From contig CAZREB010000006.1 of the NCBI GenBank assembly GCA_964599095.1, positions 230,278 to 294,277 of the forward strand: a stretch of 64,000 bases of DNA. Reading direction: 5' to 3'. Below are positions 1 to 8,630 of this stretch, piece after piece. The notes under the pieces were generated by a model. That model did no database searches. It was not told the DNA's origin and saw only the letters and a program-made list of their open reading frames with translations. Position 1 is the first letter of the stretch. Each line of letters begins with the position of its first letter. The position numbers and the translations under genes were made by a program. The stretch is from SZAS-79 sp964599095. Lineage in GTDB: Bacteria > Pseudomonadota > Gammaproteobacteria > Burkholderiales > SG8-39.

Positions 1-77
1 CGGCGGATTGTCGCTGCGCCGAGGCCCGGCGTGAGGCAGAGAGTCAACCACGCTGCGAGCCCCTGGTCTTGTGTCAT
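1..77 (-). CDS. dprA: DprA/Smf DNA-processing protein, N-terminal fragment (runs off left edge)
   Basis: Only the first 25 codons lie in the window. Reading the minus strand from the ATG at 77 gives a helix-like start with LAAWLTLCLTPGLGAATIR, which resembles the N-terminal SAM-like segment of DprA proteins (a TPGLG/TPGVG turn followed by a helix). DprA loads RecA on incoming single-stranded DNA during natural transformation. It begins 30 nt after the stop of the LysM gene on the same strand, an arrangement common in betaproteobacteria. The identification rests on a short stretch plus position, so it is probable, not certain. Confidence 0.7.
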   Translation of the reverse strand, partial: MTQDQGLAAWLTLCLTPGLGAATIR

Positions 78-107
78 CCGGGCGGGCGGCGCAGTCGGGA
101 GCAGGGA

Positions 108-1181
108 CTATGGGGTCTGGACGACATCCAGTGGGTTGACCGGACGCGAGACGTTCATGACCAGAGCATAGGACACCCGGTCGAAAACGCGGAAGACGAA
201 CACCAGCCCGTAACGTTCATCCGGCACTTTCATTCCCGTGAGCGCGGTGCGCTCGATCGATCCGGAAAGCGAGCGCTTCTCGCCTACGACCGACCCTAGC
301 CGCAGCAGCGCCAGTACATGGCCGACCTCGATGCCGTCGGCCTTTCCACGATTGAGCGTAACCACGGAATTCTTGCCGCCTTCGCCGACCGTGCCGACAC
401 CGCCGTAGATCGACATTACGCGACCGGAAATCCGGGAACTCGGCGCGTGCGGCGCGTAATTCGGGACCTGCGGGACACCCGCGGCGACCAGGCGGTCGCC
501 GACGGTAATTTCCTGGCTGGCGGCGATGATCTCGATGGTCGAGGGCTCGCCCTCCTTGCGGACACGCGCCGATCCGAGGAACGTGGCTTCGTATCCGACG
601 GTGAGGTTGCTGTCCGGGTCCACCAAGGCCTTGCCGCGCCGGTAGACATGCCAGGTTTCCTCTTTCGCCCCGGAGAGCCCGCGCGCATAGGCGACGTTGC
701 CGGCACCCAGGATGACCCGGTTCGCCTCAGTGGCAACGATTACGGGAGCATTATCGAGGCCGTTGGGTTCAATCACCAGCGGGCGCGTCAGGTACGGCTC
801 GATCAGCGTGGGAGGGATGCTGGGAATCGCCATGGTCGCCGACGATTCGGCGCGGATCTTCGGCGAGAGTTTTACTGTATCGGTGGGCGTAACGGCCAGT
901 TGACCCTTGGTCCGATCAAGGACCAGAACATCGCCGGGATAGATCCGGTGCGGATTCTTGAGGGTGTCTCGGTTCGTTTCCCAAAGCTGTGGCCAACGAT
1001 GGGGGGACTCGAGATAGCGCTCCGCAATCGACCACAGGGTGTCCCCCGGGACCACGACGTACCGATCCGGCGCCGTGTTCTTGAGTTCACTTGGGGGCAC
1101 CTGCGCCCAGACGCCGCCCGCGAGCCCGGAACAGGCGACAAAAGCGAGTGTTGTGATAGACTTACGCAACAGATGCAACAT
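108..1181 (-). CDS. LysM domain protein, exported
   Basis: A 357-residue protein with a signal peptide (LLRKSITT, then a hydrophobic stretch, cleavage likely after GVWA near residue 26) and one LysM peptidoglycan-binding domain at about residues 41-90 (YVVVPGDTLWSIAERYL ... NPHRIYPGDVLVL). The rest, about 260 residues, is a beta-rich region without a motif I can name. It should sit in the periplasm attached to the cell wall. A longer frame begins at 1277, but the ATG at 1181 is chosen because it directly precedes the signal peptide and has a G-rich ribosome site (GGGGG) about 6 nt upstream. It is divergent from def and probably co-transcribed with dprA. Confidence 0.85.
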   Translation of the reverse strand: MLHLLRKSITTLAFVACSGLAGGVWAQVPPSELKNTAPDRYVVVPGDTLWSIAERYLESPHRWPQLWETNRDTLKNPHRIYPGDVLVLDRTKGQLAVTPTDTVKLSPKIRAESSATMAIPSIPPTLIEPYLTRPLVIEPNGLDNAPVIVATEANRVILGAGNVAYARGLSGAKEETWHVYRRGKALVDPDSNLTVGYEATFLGSARVRKEGEPSTIEIIAASQEITVGDRLVAAGVPQVPNYAPHAPSSRISGRVMSIYGGVGTVGEGGKNSVVTLNRGKADGIEVGHVLALLRLGSVVGEKRSLSGSIERTALTGMKVPDERYGLVFVFRVFDRVSYALVMNVSRPVNPLDVVQTP

Positions 1182-1261
1182 GGAGCCCCCGTTGTCCGGT
1201 CGGCTGGTCAAACCTGCTTGATAAACCCAATTGCCACCCAAATTTAGCATAAAGCCCAGAC

Positions 1262-1296
1262 AATTTACATACCGCATGAGATTGTGTAGGTAAATT
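1262..1296. promoter_or_regulatory. Inverted repeat in the lysM/def divergent promoter region
   Basis: AATTTACATAC (1262-1272) and GTAGGTAAATT (1286-1296) are inverted with a single mismatch, separated by 13 nt. This is the most AT-rich part of the 145-nt gap between the divergent genes, so it probably overlaps one or both promoters. It could be an operator or simply back-to-back promoter elements; the regulator is unknown. Confidence 0.4.
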
Positions 1297-1326
1297 GCTC
1301 AGTCAGCAAGCTTATTTCCACTCCAA

Positions 1327-1830
1327 ATGTCGATCCTCAACATCCTGCGCTACCCGGACGCCCGGCTCCACAAGGTTGCCGCGCCGGTCACCGTTTTCGA
1401 CGCCTCGCTCAAGAAGCTGGCCGTCGATCTGGCCGAGACCATGTATGCCGCCCCAGGGGTCGGCCTCGCGGCCTCCCAAGTGGACGTCCACAAGCAGGTC
1501 ATCGTGGTCGACGTATCCGAGAGGCGAGATTCCCTCATTACCCTTGTGAACCCGGAGATCATCGAAAGCTCCGGCGAATCGGACATCGAGGAAGGGTGCC
1601 TCTCGGTTCCGGGTATCTACGACACGGTTCCGCGTGCCGAGCGCGTCAAGGTCCGCGCCTGGGACGCGAACGGCAACTCCTTTACCCTCGAGGCACAAGG
1701 CCTGCTTGCCGTTTGCATTCAGCATGAGATGGATCACCTCAAGGGCAAGGTGTTTGTCGAGTACCTGTCGCAACTCAAGCAGACGCGCGTACGCGCGAGG
1801 CTTGCCAAGCAGCTCAGGAAAAGCGCCTAG
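1327..1830 (+). CDS. def: Peptide deformylase
   Basis: A 167-residue metalloenzyme that removes the formyl group from the N-terminal methionine of new proteins in the cytoplasm. All three family motifs are present: GVGLAASQ (residues 44-51), EGCLS with metal ligand Cys91, and QHEMDH with ligands His133 and His137 and catalytic Glu134. Length is normal for the family. It is followed 89 nt later by fmt, which adds the formyl group to initiator tRNA, the usual pairing. The ATG at 1327 gives the standard MSILNILRYPD start. Confidence 0.98.
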   Translation: MSILNILRYPDARLHKVAAPVTVFDASLKKLAVDLAETMYAAPGVGLAASQVDVHKQVIVVDVSERRDSLITLVNPEIIESSGESDIEEGCLSVPGIYDTVPRAERVKVRAWDANGNSFTLEAQGLLAVCIQHEMDHLKGKVFVEYLSQLKQTRVRARLAKQLRKSA

Positions 1831-1919
1831 TGCCGGGGGGCTCGATCGCCCCCTGAATTGCCGGCCGGGCGGACATCGACGTCCATCGTCCCCTGCCGCC
1901 CTCCCAGCAGGTATCCCCG

Positions 1920-2852
1920 ATGCGACTGGTATTTGCCGGCACTCCCCGTTTCGCCGAATGCGCCCTCGAGGCGCTGGTCCGTGCCGGTCATGAGGTTGTG
2001 TCAGTGCTCACACAGCCTGATCGAAAGGCGGGCCGTGGAATGCAGCCGGCGGCCAGCCCGGTCAAGACGCTCGCCCTCAGGCATCGGTTGCCGCTCCTGC
2101 AACCGGCCACGTTGAAGGATGCGGCCGTCAAGGAGCAGCTGCGCGTATTGACGCCGGAGGTTCTCGTCGTAGCGGCCTACGGGTTGATCCTGCCGAGCGC
2201 CGTGCTGGATATCGCTCGGCGCGGCGCAATCAACATCCATGCTTCGCTGCTTCCGCGCTGGCGCGGCGCGGCACCGATCCAGCGCGCGATCCTCGCCGGG
2301 GACCGCCAGACCGGAATCACGCTCATGCAGATGGACGAAGGCCTCGACACCGGCGCGATGCTGATGCAGCGAAGCCTCCCGATCGCAACGGACGAAACGG
2401 CAGGTTCGTTGCACGACCGGCTCGCGGTACTCGGGGCTCAGATGATTGTTGAGTTGTTGCGCGAACTCGAAAGCGCGCCGGTGCGGGCTGCCGCGCAACC
2501 GCCTGACGGCGTCACTTACGCCCGCAAGATCGAAAAGCGCGAAGCGGTGCTCGATTGGCGCAAGCCCGCCGCCGAACTCGATCGCGAAGTTCGCGCATTC
2601 AATCCGTTTCCCGGTTCGCGTACGACCATCGATGGCGTTGAAATCAAGGTCTGGCTTGCCCACCGTACCGATGCCCGGGGAGAACCCGGCAAGGTGCTTT
2701 CGTCCGCCGCCGACGGGATCGTCGTCGGCTGTGGTGACGGTGCGCTGGTCCTGACCGAACTTCAACGTCCAGGCGCAAAGCGCCTTGGTGTGCGCGACTT
2801 CCTGCGCGGTCATCCCCTTGCACCGGGCTCGCGCTTCGCGCTGCCGGCCTGA
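1920..2852 (+). CDS. fmt: Methionyl-tRNA formyltransferase
   Basis: 310 residues. Transfers a formyl group from 10-formyltetrahydrofolate to Met-tRNA(fMet). The N-terminal Rossmann-type domain starts MRLVFAGTPRFAE and carries the formyltransferase signature NIHASLLPRWRGAAPIQ (catalytic Asn and His) and the DEGLDTGAM loop with the catalytic Asp; the C-terminal tRNA-binding domain follows from about residue 205. The stop codon at 2850-2852 directly abuts the rsmB start, so the two are translationally coupled. Confidence 0.98.
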   Translation: MRLVFAGTPRFAECALEALVRAGHEVVSVLTQPDRKAGRGMQPAASPVKTLALRHRLPLLQPATLKDAAVKEQLRVLTPEVLVVAAYGLILPSAVLDIARRGAINIHASLLPRWRGAAPIQRAILAGDRQTGITLMQMDEGLDTGAMLMQRSLPIATDETAGSLHDRLAVLGAQMIVELLRELESAPVRAAAQPPDGVTYARKIEKREAVLDWRKPAAELDREVRAFNPFPGSRTTIDGVEIKVWLAHRTDARGEPGKVLSSAADGIVVGCGDGALVLTELQRPGAKRLGVRDFLRGHPLAPGSRFALPA

Positions 2853-4115
2853 TTGAAGGCTTCGCCCGAACTGTCGACCGTATTCGCCGCGGCGAGCCGC
2901 GTGGTCGCGCGCGTGGCCGGTGGCGGAAGCCTGGCGGCCGAATCTCCGGGGTTTGGCGCGGAAGGGGCGCTGCGCGGCGCGACCATGGCGATCGTCTATG
3001 GAACATTGCGCAGATACGGGCGTGGCGATGCGATCCTCGCGGCACTGGCGCATCGGGGCGTGCCCGACACGAAAGTCCGCGCGCTCCTGCTTTGCGCGCT
3101 TTACGCGATCGAGTCGGCGAGCTACGCCGGACATGTTGCCGTCGACCAGGCGGTGCACGCATGCACGCTGCTTGGCAAGCCGGCGGCCAAGCCATTCGTG
3201 AACGGACTGCTGCGATCTTTCCTGCGCCAGAAGACTTCGATTGAATCGGCGCTTGCCGAAAGCCCTGTTGCGCGGTGGATGCACCCGGATTGGTGGATCG
3301 AGGAGGTACGCCTGGCGTACCCGCGGGACTGGGAATCCGTGCTTGAGGCAGGCAACCGCCATCCGCCGATGGCCTTGCGGGTGAACCGGCGCCGCACCAG
3401 CGTCGAGGGCGCTCTCGCACGCCTCGAGAGCGCCTCGATACGCGCCCGCCGCCTTGGCGACTGCGCGCTGCTTCTGGAGGTGCCGGTCGGCGTGGATCGC
3501 CTGCCTGGATTTGCAGATGGTGAAATATCGGTGCAGGACGTTGGTGCGCAGCGCGCCGCCCAGTATCTGGATCTTGCCGACGGGCAACGCGTGCTCGATG
3601 CGTGTGCTGCGCCCGGCGGCAAGGCTTGCCACATCCTCGAGACGGCCGCTGTCGATCTGCTCGCGCTCGATTTGGATCCCGGCCGTTGCGATCGCATCCG
3701 CCTGAACTTCGAGCGGCTCGGGCTGCAGGGCCGAGTCATGGCGGCCGACAGTTCGCAACCCGGAGGCTGGTGGGACGGCCGCCCGTTCGACCGCATCCTT
3801 GCCGATGTGCCCTGCACCGCATCGGGAATCGTTCGGCGCCATCCCGACATCAAATGGCTGCGAAGGCCCGGCGACCCGGCGCGATTCGCCGGCGGGCAAC
3901 TGTCGCTCCTCGAGGCTCTATGGCGGGTGCTCGCGCCGGGTGGTAAATTGCTCTATGTAACGTGTTCGGTATTCCCGGAGGAGAATGCTGCGGTCCTGGA
4001 CGCGTTTTGCGCTTCCCGGCCCGCGCGAAGGCTCGAGCTTCCGGGCGGGGCAGCGGCGCAACTCCTGCCAGGCGCCGACAACGACGGCTTCTACTACGCT
4101 CTCCTGCAAAAATAA
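2853..4115 (+). CDS. rsmB: 16S rRNA (cytosine-967-C5)-methyltransferase
   Basis: 420 residues, beginning with a TTG codon immediately after the fmt stop. The N-terminal part (about 1-140) is the NusB-like RNA-binding domain. The C-terminal part is an AdoMet methyltransferase with DACAAPGGKACHILE (motif I), DVPCTASGIVRRHPD (motif IV with the releasing cysteine) and YVTCSVFPEEN (motif VI with the nucleophilic cysteine). It methylates C967 of 16S rRNA. No better start is visible, and the family N-terminus fits this one. Confidence 0.95.
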   Translation: MKASPELSTVFAAASRVVARVAGGGSLAAESPGFGAEGALRGATMAIVYGTLRRYGRGDAILAALAHRGVPDTKVRALLLCALYAIESASYAGHVAVDQAVHACTLLGKPAAKPFVNGLLRSFLRQKTSIESALAESPVARWMHPDWWIEEVRLAYPRDWESVLEAGNRHPPMALRVNRRRTSVEGALARLESASIRARRLGDCALLLEVPVGVDRLPGFADGEISVQDVGAQRAAQYLDLADGQRVLDACAAPGGKACHILETAAVDLLALDLDPGRCDRIRLNFERLGLQGRVMAADSSQPGGWWDGRPFDRILADVPCTASGIVRRHPDIKWLRRPGDPARFAGGQLSLLEALWRVLAPGGKLLYVTCSVFPEENAAVLDAFCASRPARRLELPGGAAAQLLPGADNDGFYYALLQK

Positions 4116-4119
4116 TCCG

Positions 4120-4791
4120 ATGCGCGTACTGCGCCGTTCCTTCCAGACCCTGCTGTTGCTTGTTGCGCTCATGGGCGGCGTGCGACCGGCTGTCGCCGAC
4201 GAAATCGAGCTGTTGGAGGCGCGGCTAGAGCAGACCGAAGAAGGTTTGGCGCTCAGCGCGGACTTCGCGTTCGATTTCAATGCGCGCCTCGAGCAGGCCG
4301 TTACCAACGGGGTGCCACTGTACTTTGTGGTCGAGTTCGAGCTGACCCAGCCGCGCTGGTACTGGTTCGACGAAAAGACCGCCACGCGCAGGCGCCAGAC
4401 CCGCCTTTCGTATCACGCGCTTTCGCGCCACTATCGTCTCTCGAGCGGGCTGCTCCAACAGAATTACGCATCGCTCGGCGAGGCGCTGGCGGTGCTGCGT
4501 CGCGTGCGCAACTGGGTGGTGCTTGACCGGGGCACGACGTTGTCGGACAGCAGCTATCAGGCCGCGGTTCGAATGAGGCTCGACCTGAGCCTGCTGCCCA
4601 AGCCCTTCCAGGTCAACGCGCTCACCAGCCGCGAATGGCATCTCGAGTCGGAGTGGCGTCGCTTTGCCTGGAGGCCGGCGCCCGCACTGAATCCGGCACC
4701 CGTACCGAATCCGGCACCTGCGCCCGGTGCGCCGGCACAAGCCCCGGCGGCCGGGCCACCGGAGAGGCGCGACGAAGGGCAGCCGAAATGA
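4120..4791 (+). CDS. DUF4390 family exported protein
   Basis: 223 residues with a signal peptide (MRVLRRSFQTLLLLVALMGG, cleavage near PAVA-DE). The central part matches the DUF4390 family: a repeated beta-strand pattern with FVVEFELTQPRWYWFDEKTA. The C-terminus (from about residue 185) is a proline/alanine-rich tail. Function is unknown; the family is almost always found just before ntrY in betaproteobacteria. The frame is open upstream, but the ATG at 4120 directly precedes the signal sequence. The stop overlaps the ntrY start (ATGA), indicating coupling, so an envelope role connected with NtrY signalling is a reasonable guess. Confidence 0.85.
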   Translation: MRVLRRSFQTLLLLVALMGGVRPAVADEIELLEARLEQTEEGLALSADFAFDFNARLEQAVTNGVPLYFVVEFELTQPRWYWFDEKTATRRRQTRLSYHALSRHYRLSSGLLQQNYASLGEALAVLRRVRNWVVLDRGTTLSDSSYQAAVRMRLDLSLLPKPFQVNALTSREWHLESEWRRFAWRPAPALNPAPVPNPAPAPGAPAQAPAAGPPERRDEGQPK

Positions 4792-6911
4792 AGACGCTGC
4801 TGATCCTCGGCATCGCGCTTGCCGGCGTCCTGGTCTTCCTGCTGGCTACCGCGAGCGCGAACACCTCGCTCTTTGCCTCCCACTACTCGCTGCTGCTCGG
4901 CCTGAATGCGGTGCTTGCCATCGCCCTGCTCGCGCTTGTGGGCTTCCAGCTGGTATCGCTGCGTCGCAGGCTCAAGGCCCGTGTCTTCGGCTCGCGCCTG
5001 ACGCTTCGGTTCCTGGTGTTGTTCGCGACCATGGCGGTGGTGCCCGGCGTGCTGGTCTATACCGTCTCGGTGCAGTTCCTGTCGAAAAGCATCGAATCTT
5101 GGTTCGACGTCAGCGTCGATAGTGCGCTCGAGGGCGGCATCAAGCTGGGTCAGGCGGCAGTCGACCAGATGCTCGCCGAGCTCCACGTCAAGGCGCGCGC
5201 AATGGCCGTCGAGCTTTCCGACCGTTCCGACAGCCAGCAGGTGGTCGCGTTGAACCGGCTGCGGCAGCAGGCAGGCGTCGAAGATGCCGTCGTCGTGGCG
5301 GCGAACGGCCGGCTCGTGGCCAGCGCCAGTGATAACCTCGCCCAACTTGTCCCCGAATTGCCAAGTTCGCTGCAGCTGCGCCAGGCGCGCAGCAACCGCG
5401 GGGTCACGCTGATCGATTCATTGCCGGGCAAGCCGATGGGCCTGCGCGCGATCGTGCCGATCTCGGCTTCGACGATCTCTGACGAGACTCGTTTCCTGCA
5501 GTTGCGCCAGCCGGTGCCGGCGATCCTCGCCAAGAGCGCCGAATCGGTCGAGGCCGTCTACGGCGACTACCGCAAGCTTTCGCTATCCCGCCAGGGGCTC
5601 AAGCACAGCTACATCGTGACCCTGACGCTCGCGCTGCTGATGGCGTTGTTTTCCGCCGTGGCGCTGGCATTCGTCCTTTCGGACCGTCTTTCGGCGCCGC
5701 TGTCCGACCTTGCGCAGGCGACGCAGGCGGTCGCGCGAGGCGACTTCTCCAAGCGCATGCCGGTGACCAGCCGCGACGAACTGGGTGTGCTGCTCGAATC
5801 GTTCAACAGCATGACGCGACAGTTGGACGAGGCACGTCAGGTGGTCGAGTCCAACCGCCTCCAGCTCGAGACGGCCAAGGCGCGTCTGGAGAACATCCTC
5901 GCCAACCTTTCGGCCGGCGTGCTCGTGTTCGACCCGGAATTGCGATTGTCGATTTTCAACCATGGGGCGTTGGCCATCCTCGGCGGCGAGCTCGGCGCCC
6001 TGACCGGCAAATCCCTCGGCGAATGGGCGGGCTTCGAGGCCTTCGCCAATCCTGTGCGAGAGGCGTTCGCCGCGCCCGGCGCCAGGGCCTGGCAGCTGGA
6101 GTTGGTGTTGCCAGGAAGCGGCAAGACATTGCTCGCGCGCGGTACGCCGCTTCCGTCGGGCTACGTGCTTGTATTCGACGACGTCACCCAGCTCATCCAG
6201 GCCCAGCGGGCGACTGCGTGGGCCGAAGTGGCACGGCGGCTCGCCCACGAGATCAAGAACCCGCTGACGCCGATCCAGCTTTCGGCCGAGCGGCTCGAGA
6301 TGAAGCTCGCGGACAAGCTCGGGCCGGAGGACAGCGAGACCCTCAAACGCGGCGCGCGGACCATCGTCAACCAGGTCGCCGCGCTGAAAGCCATGGTGGA
6401 CGATTTCCGCGACTACGCGCGCCTGCCTGCCCCGGTGCTGGCGGGCCTGGACCTGAACTCGCTCGTCTCCGAAGTGCTGAGCATGTACGAATCCTCGGGC
6501 ATTCCGATCCGCCGCAACCTCTCGGCAGGACTCCCGCAGGTGCTGGCCGATTCCGCGCAAATCCGGCAAGTGCTGCATAACCTTGTGCAGAACGCGCAGG
6601 ACGCGCTGGGCGCCGCGAAGACGCCGGGCTCGGCAATCGAGGTGCGCACCGAGCCGTCCGGTGCTGCCGGGGTGCGCCTGGTCGTAAGCGACAACGGCAG
6701 CGGCTTCCCGGAGGAGCTGATGGCCAGGATCTTCGAGCCCTACGTGACCACCAAGACACGCGGCACCGGGCTCGGCCTGGCCATCGTGAAGAAGATCGTG
6801 GACGAACACCACGGCGCAATTGCCATCGACAACCGTCCTCGCCAAGGCGCATCCGTCAGCATCGTACTGCCGGTCCCCGGTGAAGGCGCCAACCCTGCCA
6901 AGGCGGCCTGA
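4788..6911 (+). CDS. ntrY: Membrane sensor histidine kinase NtrY
   Basis: 707 residues. Hydrophobic segments occur at about 1-25, 32-57 and 72-95, then a periplasmic sensor region to about 275, a further transmembrane helix (about 282-303), HAMP linker (about 304-360), PAS domain (about 375-475), HisKA with phospho-acceptor His487 (RRLAHEIKNPLTPIQLSAER), and a complete ATPase domain: N box LHNLVQNAQDAL, G1 DNGSGFP, G2 TKTRGTGLGLAIVKK. The layout is that of the NtrY family, reported to respond to nitrogen or redox state. It overlaps DUF4390 by four bases and is followed after 2 nt by its partner ntrX. Confidence 0.93.
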   Translation: MKTLLILGIALAGVLVFLLATASANTSLFASHYSLLLGLNAVLAIALLALVGFQLVSLRRRLKARVFGSRLTLRFLVLFATMAVVPGVLVYTVSVQFLSKSIESWFDVSVDSALEGGIKLGQAAVDQMLAELHVKARAMAVELSDRSDSQQVVALNRLRQQAGVEDAVVVAANGRLVASASDNLAQLVPELPSSLQLRQARSNRGVTLIDSLPGKPMGLRAIVPISASTISDETRFLQLRQPVPAILAKSAESVEAVYGDYRKLSLSRQGLKHSYIVTLTLALLMALFSAVALAFVLSDRLSAPLSDLAQATQAVARGDFSKRMPVTSRDELGVLLESFNSMTRQLDEARQVVESNRLQLETAKARLENILANLSAGVLVFDPELRLSIFNHGALAILGGELGALTGKSLGEWAGFEAFANPVREAFAAPGARAWQLELVLPGSGKTLLARGTPLPSGYVLVFDDVTQLIQAQRATAWAEVARRLAHEIKNPLTPIQLSAERLEMKLADKLGPEDSETLKRGARTIVNQVAALKAMVDDFRDYARLPAPVLAGLDLNSLVSEVLSMYESSGIPIRRNLSAGLPQVLADSAQIRQVLHNLVQNAQDALGAAKTPGSAIEVRTEPSGAAGVRLVVSDNGSGFPEELMARIFEPYVTTKTRGTGLGLAIVKKIVDEHHGAIAIDNRPRQGASVSIVLPVPGEGANPAKAA

Positions 6912-6913
6912 CC

Positions 6914-8161
6914 ATGGCGCAGATCCTCGTAGTCGACGATGAAATAGGCATCCGCGAACTGCTTTCGGAAATCCTCGCCGACGAGGGTCATCAGGTCGTC
7001 CTTGCGGAAAACGCCGGTGCGGCGCGGCGCCTGCGCTCTGCGCAGCGGCCCGACCTGGTCCTGCTCGACATCTGGATGCCGGACACCGACGGCATTTCCC
7101 TGCTCAAGGAGTGGGCGGCGAACGGCCTTCTCACGATGCCGGTGGTGATGATGTCCGGCCACGGCACGATCGAGACCGCAGTGGAGGCGACCCGGATCGG
7201 CGCACTCGACTACCTCGAGAAGCCGATCGCACTGCAACGCCTGCTGACGACAGTAAAGCGTGCCCTGCGCAACCAGGAGGTGCAGGTTTCTCAGCGGCTG
7301 TCGCTTTCGGCACTCGGGCGCTCCGCGGTGCTCGGCGAGCTGAAGAAGCGCCTCGCGCAGCTCGCGCAGATCGGTACGCCGCTGATGCTGCGCGGTGAAC
7401 GCGGCATGCAGGCCGAGATGTTCGTTCGCCACCTCCTCTCTGCAGGGGCGCCGTTCGTGACGGGGGAGGACGCGCTCAATGACCCGCCGTCGGAGGTCCT
7501 CGGTCGCTCGGCCGGCGGGATCCTGTTCGTACCCGACCTGCCGCGGCTCACGCGCAGCGAACAGAAGAACCTCGAATTCCTTCTGGCGCGCGCCGAAAAG
7601 CACAAGGCCAGGGTGGTCTCGTTCTCGACCGTCGAACCGCAGCGGCTGGTGACCGAGCACGACTTCGACCCGGATCTGGTGACGCGGCTTTCGGAGCTCG
7701 TGGTCTCGCTGCCCGCGGTGCGCGACTTTGCCGAGGAGATCCCGGACATCGCGGCACTCGTGCTTGCGCAACTCGTCGAGGCGCGGACTTGCCCGCCGCG
7801 CCGCTTTTCGACCGCGGCGCTGAACGCTTTGCGTCATCACGCGTGGTCCGGCAATCTCGCGCAACTCGACGCCGTGGTCAGGAATCTCGCCCTTACGACG
7901 CTGGAAGAAGAGGTCCAGCTTGCCGACGTCGAGCGCGTGCTGGCGGCGCACTCGGCGCCGACGGCTGCCGGCGAACTGCCGCTCGACCGGCCCTACCGGG
8001 AGGCACGTGAAGCGTTCGAACGGCTTTACTTCGAGTACCAGCTTGCACGCGAGAACGGCAGCATGTCGAAGGTCGCAGACCGTACCGGCCTCGAGCGGAC
8101 TCACTTGTATCGCAAGCTCAAGGCCCTCGGATTGCCGGTCGGCCGTCGCGAGGAGAGTTGA
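6914..8161 (+). CDS. ntrX: NtrX-like response regulator with degenerate AAA+ domain
   Basis: 415 residues. The receiver domain (about 1-120) is intact, with acidic pocket DDE at 8-10 and phospho-acceptor Asp52 (LLDIWMPDTDG). The central region (about 140-345) aligns with the AAA+ sigma-54 activator domain but has lost its working parts: GERGMQAE replaces Walker A (normally GESGTGKE), GGILFVPDLPRL replaces Walker B (normally GGTLFLDE), and no GAFTGA loop is visible. The C-terminal Fis-type helix-turn-helix is intact (MSKVADRTGLERTHLYRKLKALG). It should bind DNA when phosphorylated by NtrY but is unlikely to drive sigma-54 open-complex formation itself. Confidence 0.9.
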   Translation: MAQILVVDDEIGIRELLSEILADEGHQVVLAENAGAARRLRSAQRPDLVLLDIWMPDTDGISLLKEWAANGLLTMPVVMMSGHGTIETAVEATRIGALDYLEKPIALQRLLTTVKRALRNQEVQVSQRLSLSALGRSAVLGELKKRLAQLAQIGTPLMLRGERGMQAEMFVRHLLSAGAPFVTGEDALNDPPSEVLGRSAGGILFVPDLPRLTRSEQKNLEFLLARAEKHKARVVSFSTVEPQRLVTEHDFDPDLVTRLSELVVSLPAVRDFAEEIPDIAALVLAQLVEARTCPPRRFSTAALNALRHHAWSGNLAQLDAVVRNLALTTLEEEVQLADVERVLAAHSAPTAAGELPLDRPYREAREAFERLYFEYQLARENGSMSKVADRTGLERTHLYRKLKALGLPVGRREES

Positions 8162-8544
8162 GCTCGGTGCGCCAGCGAATTCCTGTGCACGTGGTCACCG
8201 GGGCTCCTGGCGCAGGTGACCTGATCACAAGGCTGTGCTCCGCCAGGGCCGATTGGGTAGGCTTGGTCGGCAAACCGCCATCGGTCCCGATTCACAACGT
8301 CAGGGCGATCGCGGGAGGGTGCCCGTGTTGCACCGGAAAGGTGGTACTCCAGGTCTCGCTGGCCCGGGTCCTCAGGGAAAGCCGGGCGACGCGGGCCTTC
8401 GTTGAAATCGCCGACGCGGGGCATGCGGCCTCCCTGGAAACCGCTCTCGCCGAATTCCCGCTGGGACTGTCGGTAGCCACGGCGCGAAGAGTGCTGCTGC
8501 CTGAGGATGCCGAGATCGGATTCAAGGACTTCGAGGGCGGGTAG
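8158..8544 (+). CDS. Small CobW-like protein with GCPCC motif and no P-loop lysine
   Basis: 128 residues, starting with TTG overlapping the ntrX stop (TTGA), so likely co-translated. It resembles the first third of CobW/COG0523 GTPases: HVVTGAPGAGDLITRL at the P-loop position, the metal-binding GGCPCCTG, then a helix and AFVEIADAGHAASLETAL, resembling the strand after switch I. The P-loop lysine and serine are replaced (GAGD), and the protein is less than half the length of a full CobW, ending before the G4 motif. It may bind metal without hydrolysing GTP, or it may be a remnant kept because of coupling to ntrX. No function is assigned. Confidence 0.6.
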   Translation: MSSVRQRIPVHVVTGAPGAGDLITRLCSARADWVGLVGKPPSVPIHNVRAIAGGCPCCTGKVVLQVSLARVLRESRATRAFVEIADAGHAASLETALAEFPLGLSVATARRVLLPEDAEIGFKDFEGG

Positions 8545-8630
8545 CGCATCGTTGGCAGCAGCCACGGCCATCGCTATGATTGCGCCGTCGCCAGGGCCGC
8601 TCATGCCGCGGGCGCAGAACACTCGGATCC

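Noticed and set aside
2001..3899. 632-codon minus-strand frame opposite fmt and rsmB
   Set aside because: Both plus-strand genes are unmistakable; this frame has no motifs and spans two genes.
7300..7960. Frameshift as cause of the degenerate AAA+ domain in ntrX
   Set aside because: The frame is continuous from receiver to helix-turn-helix, length is normal and the other frames show no better match to AAA+ motifs, so the changes are substitutions.
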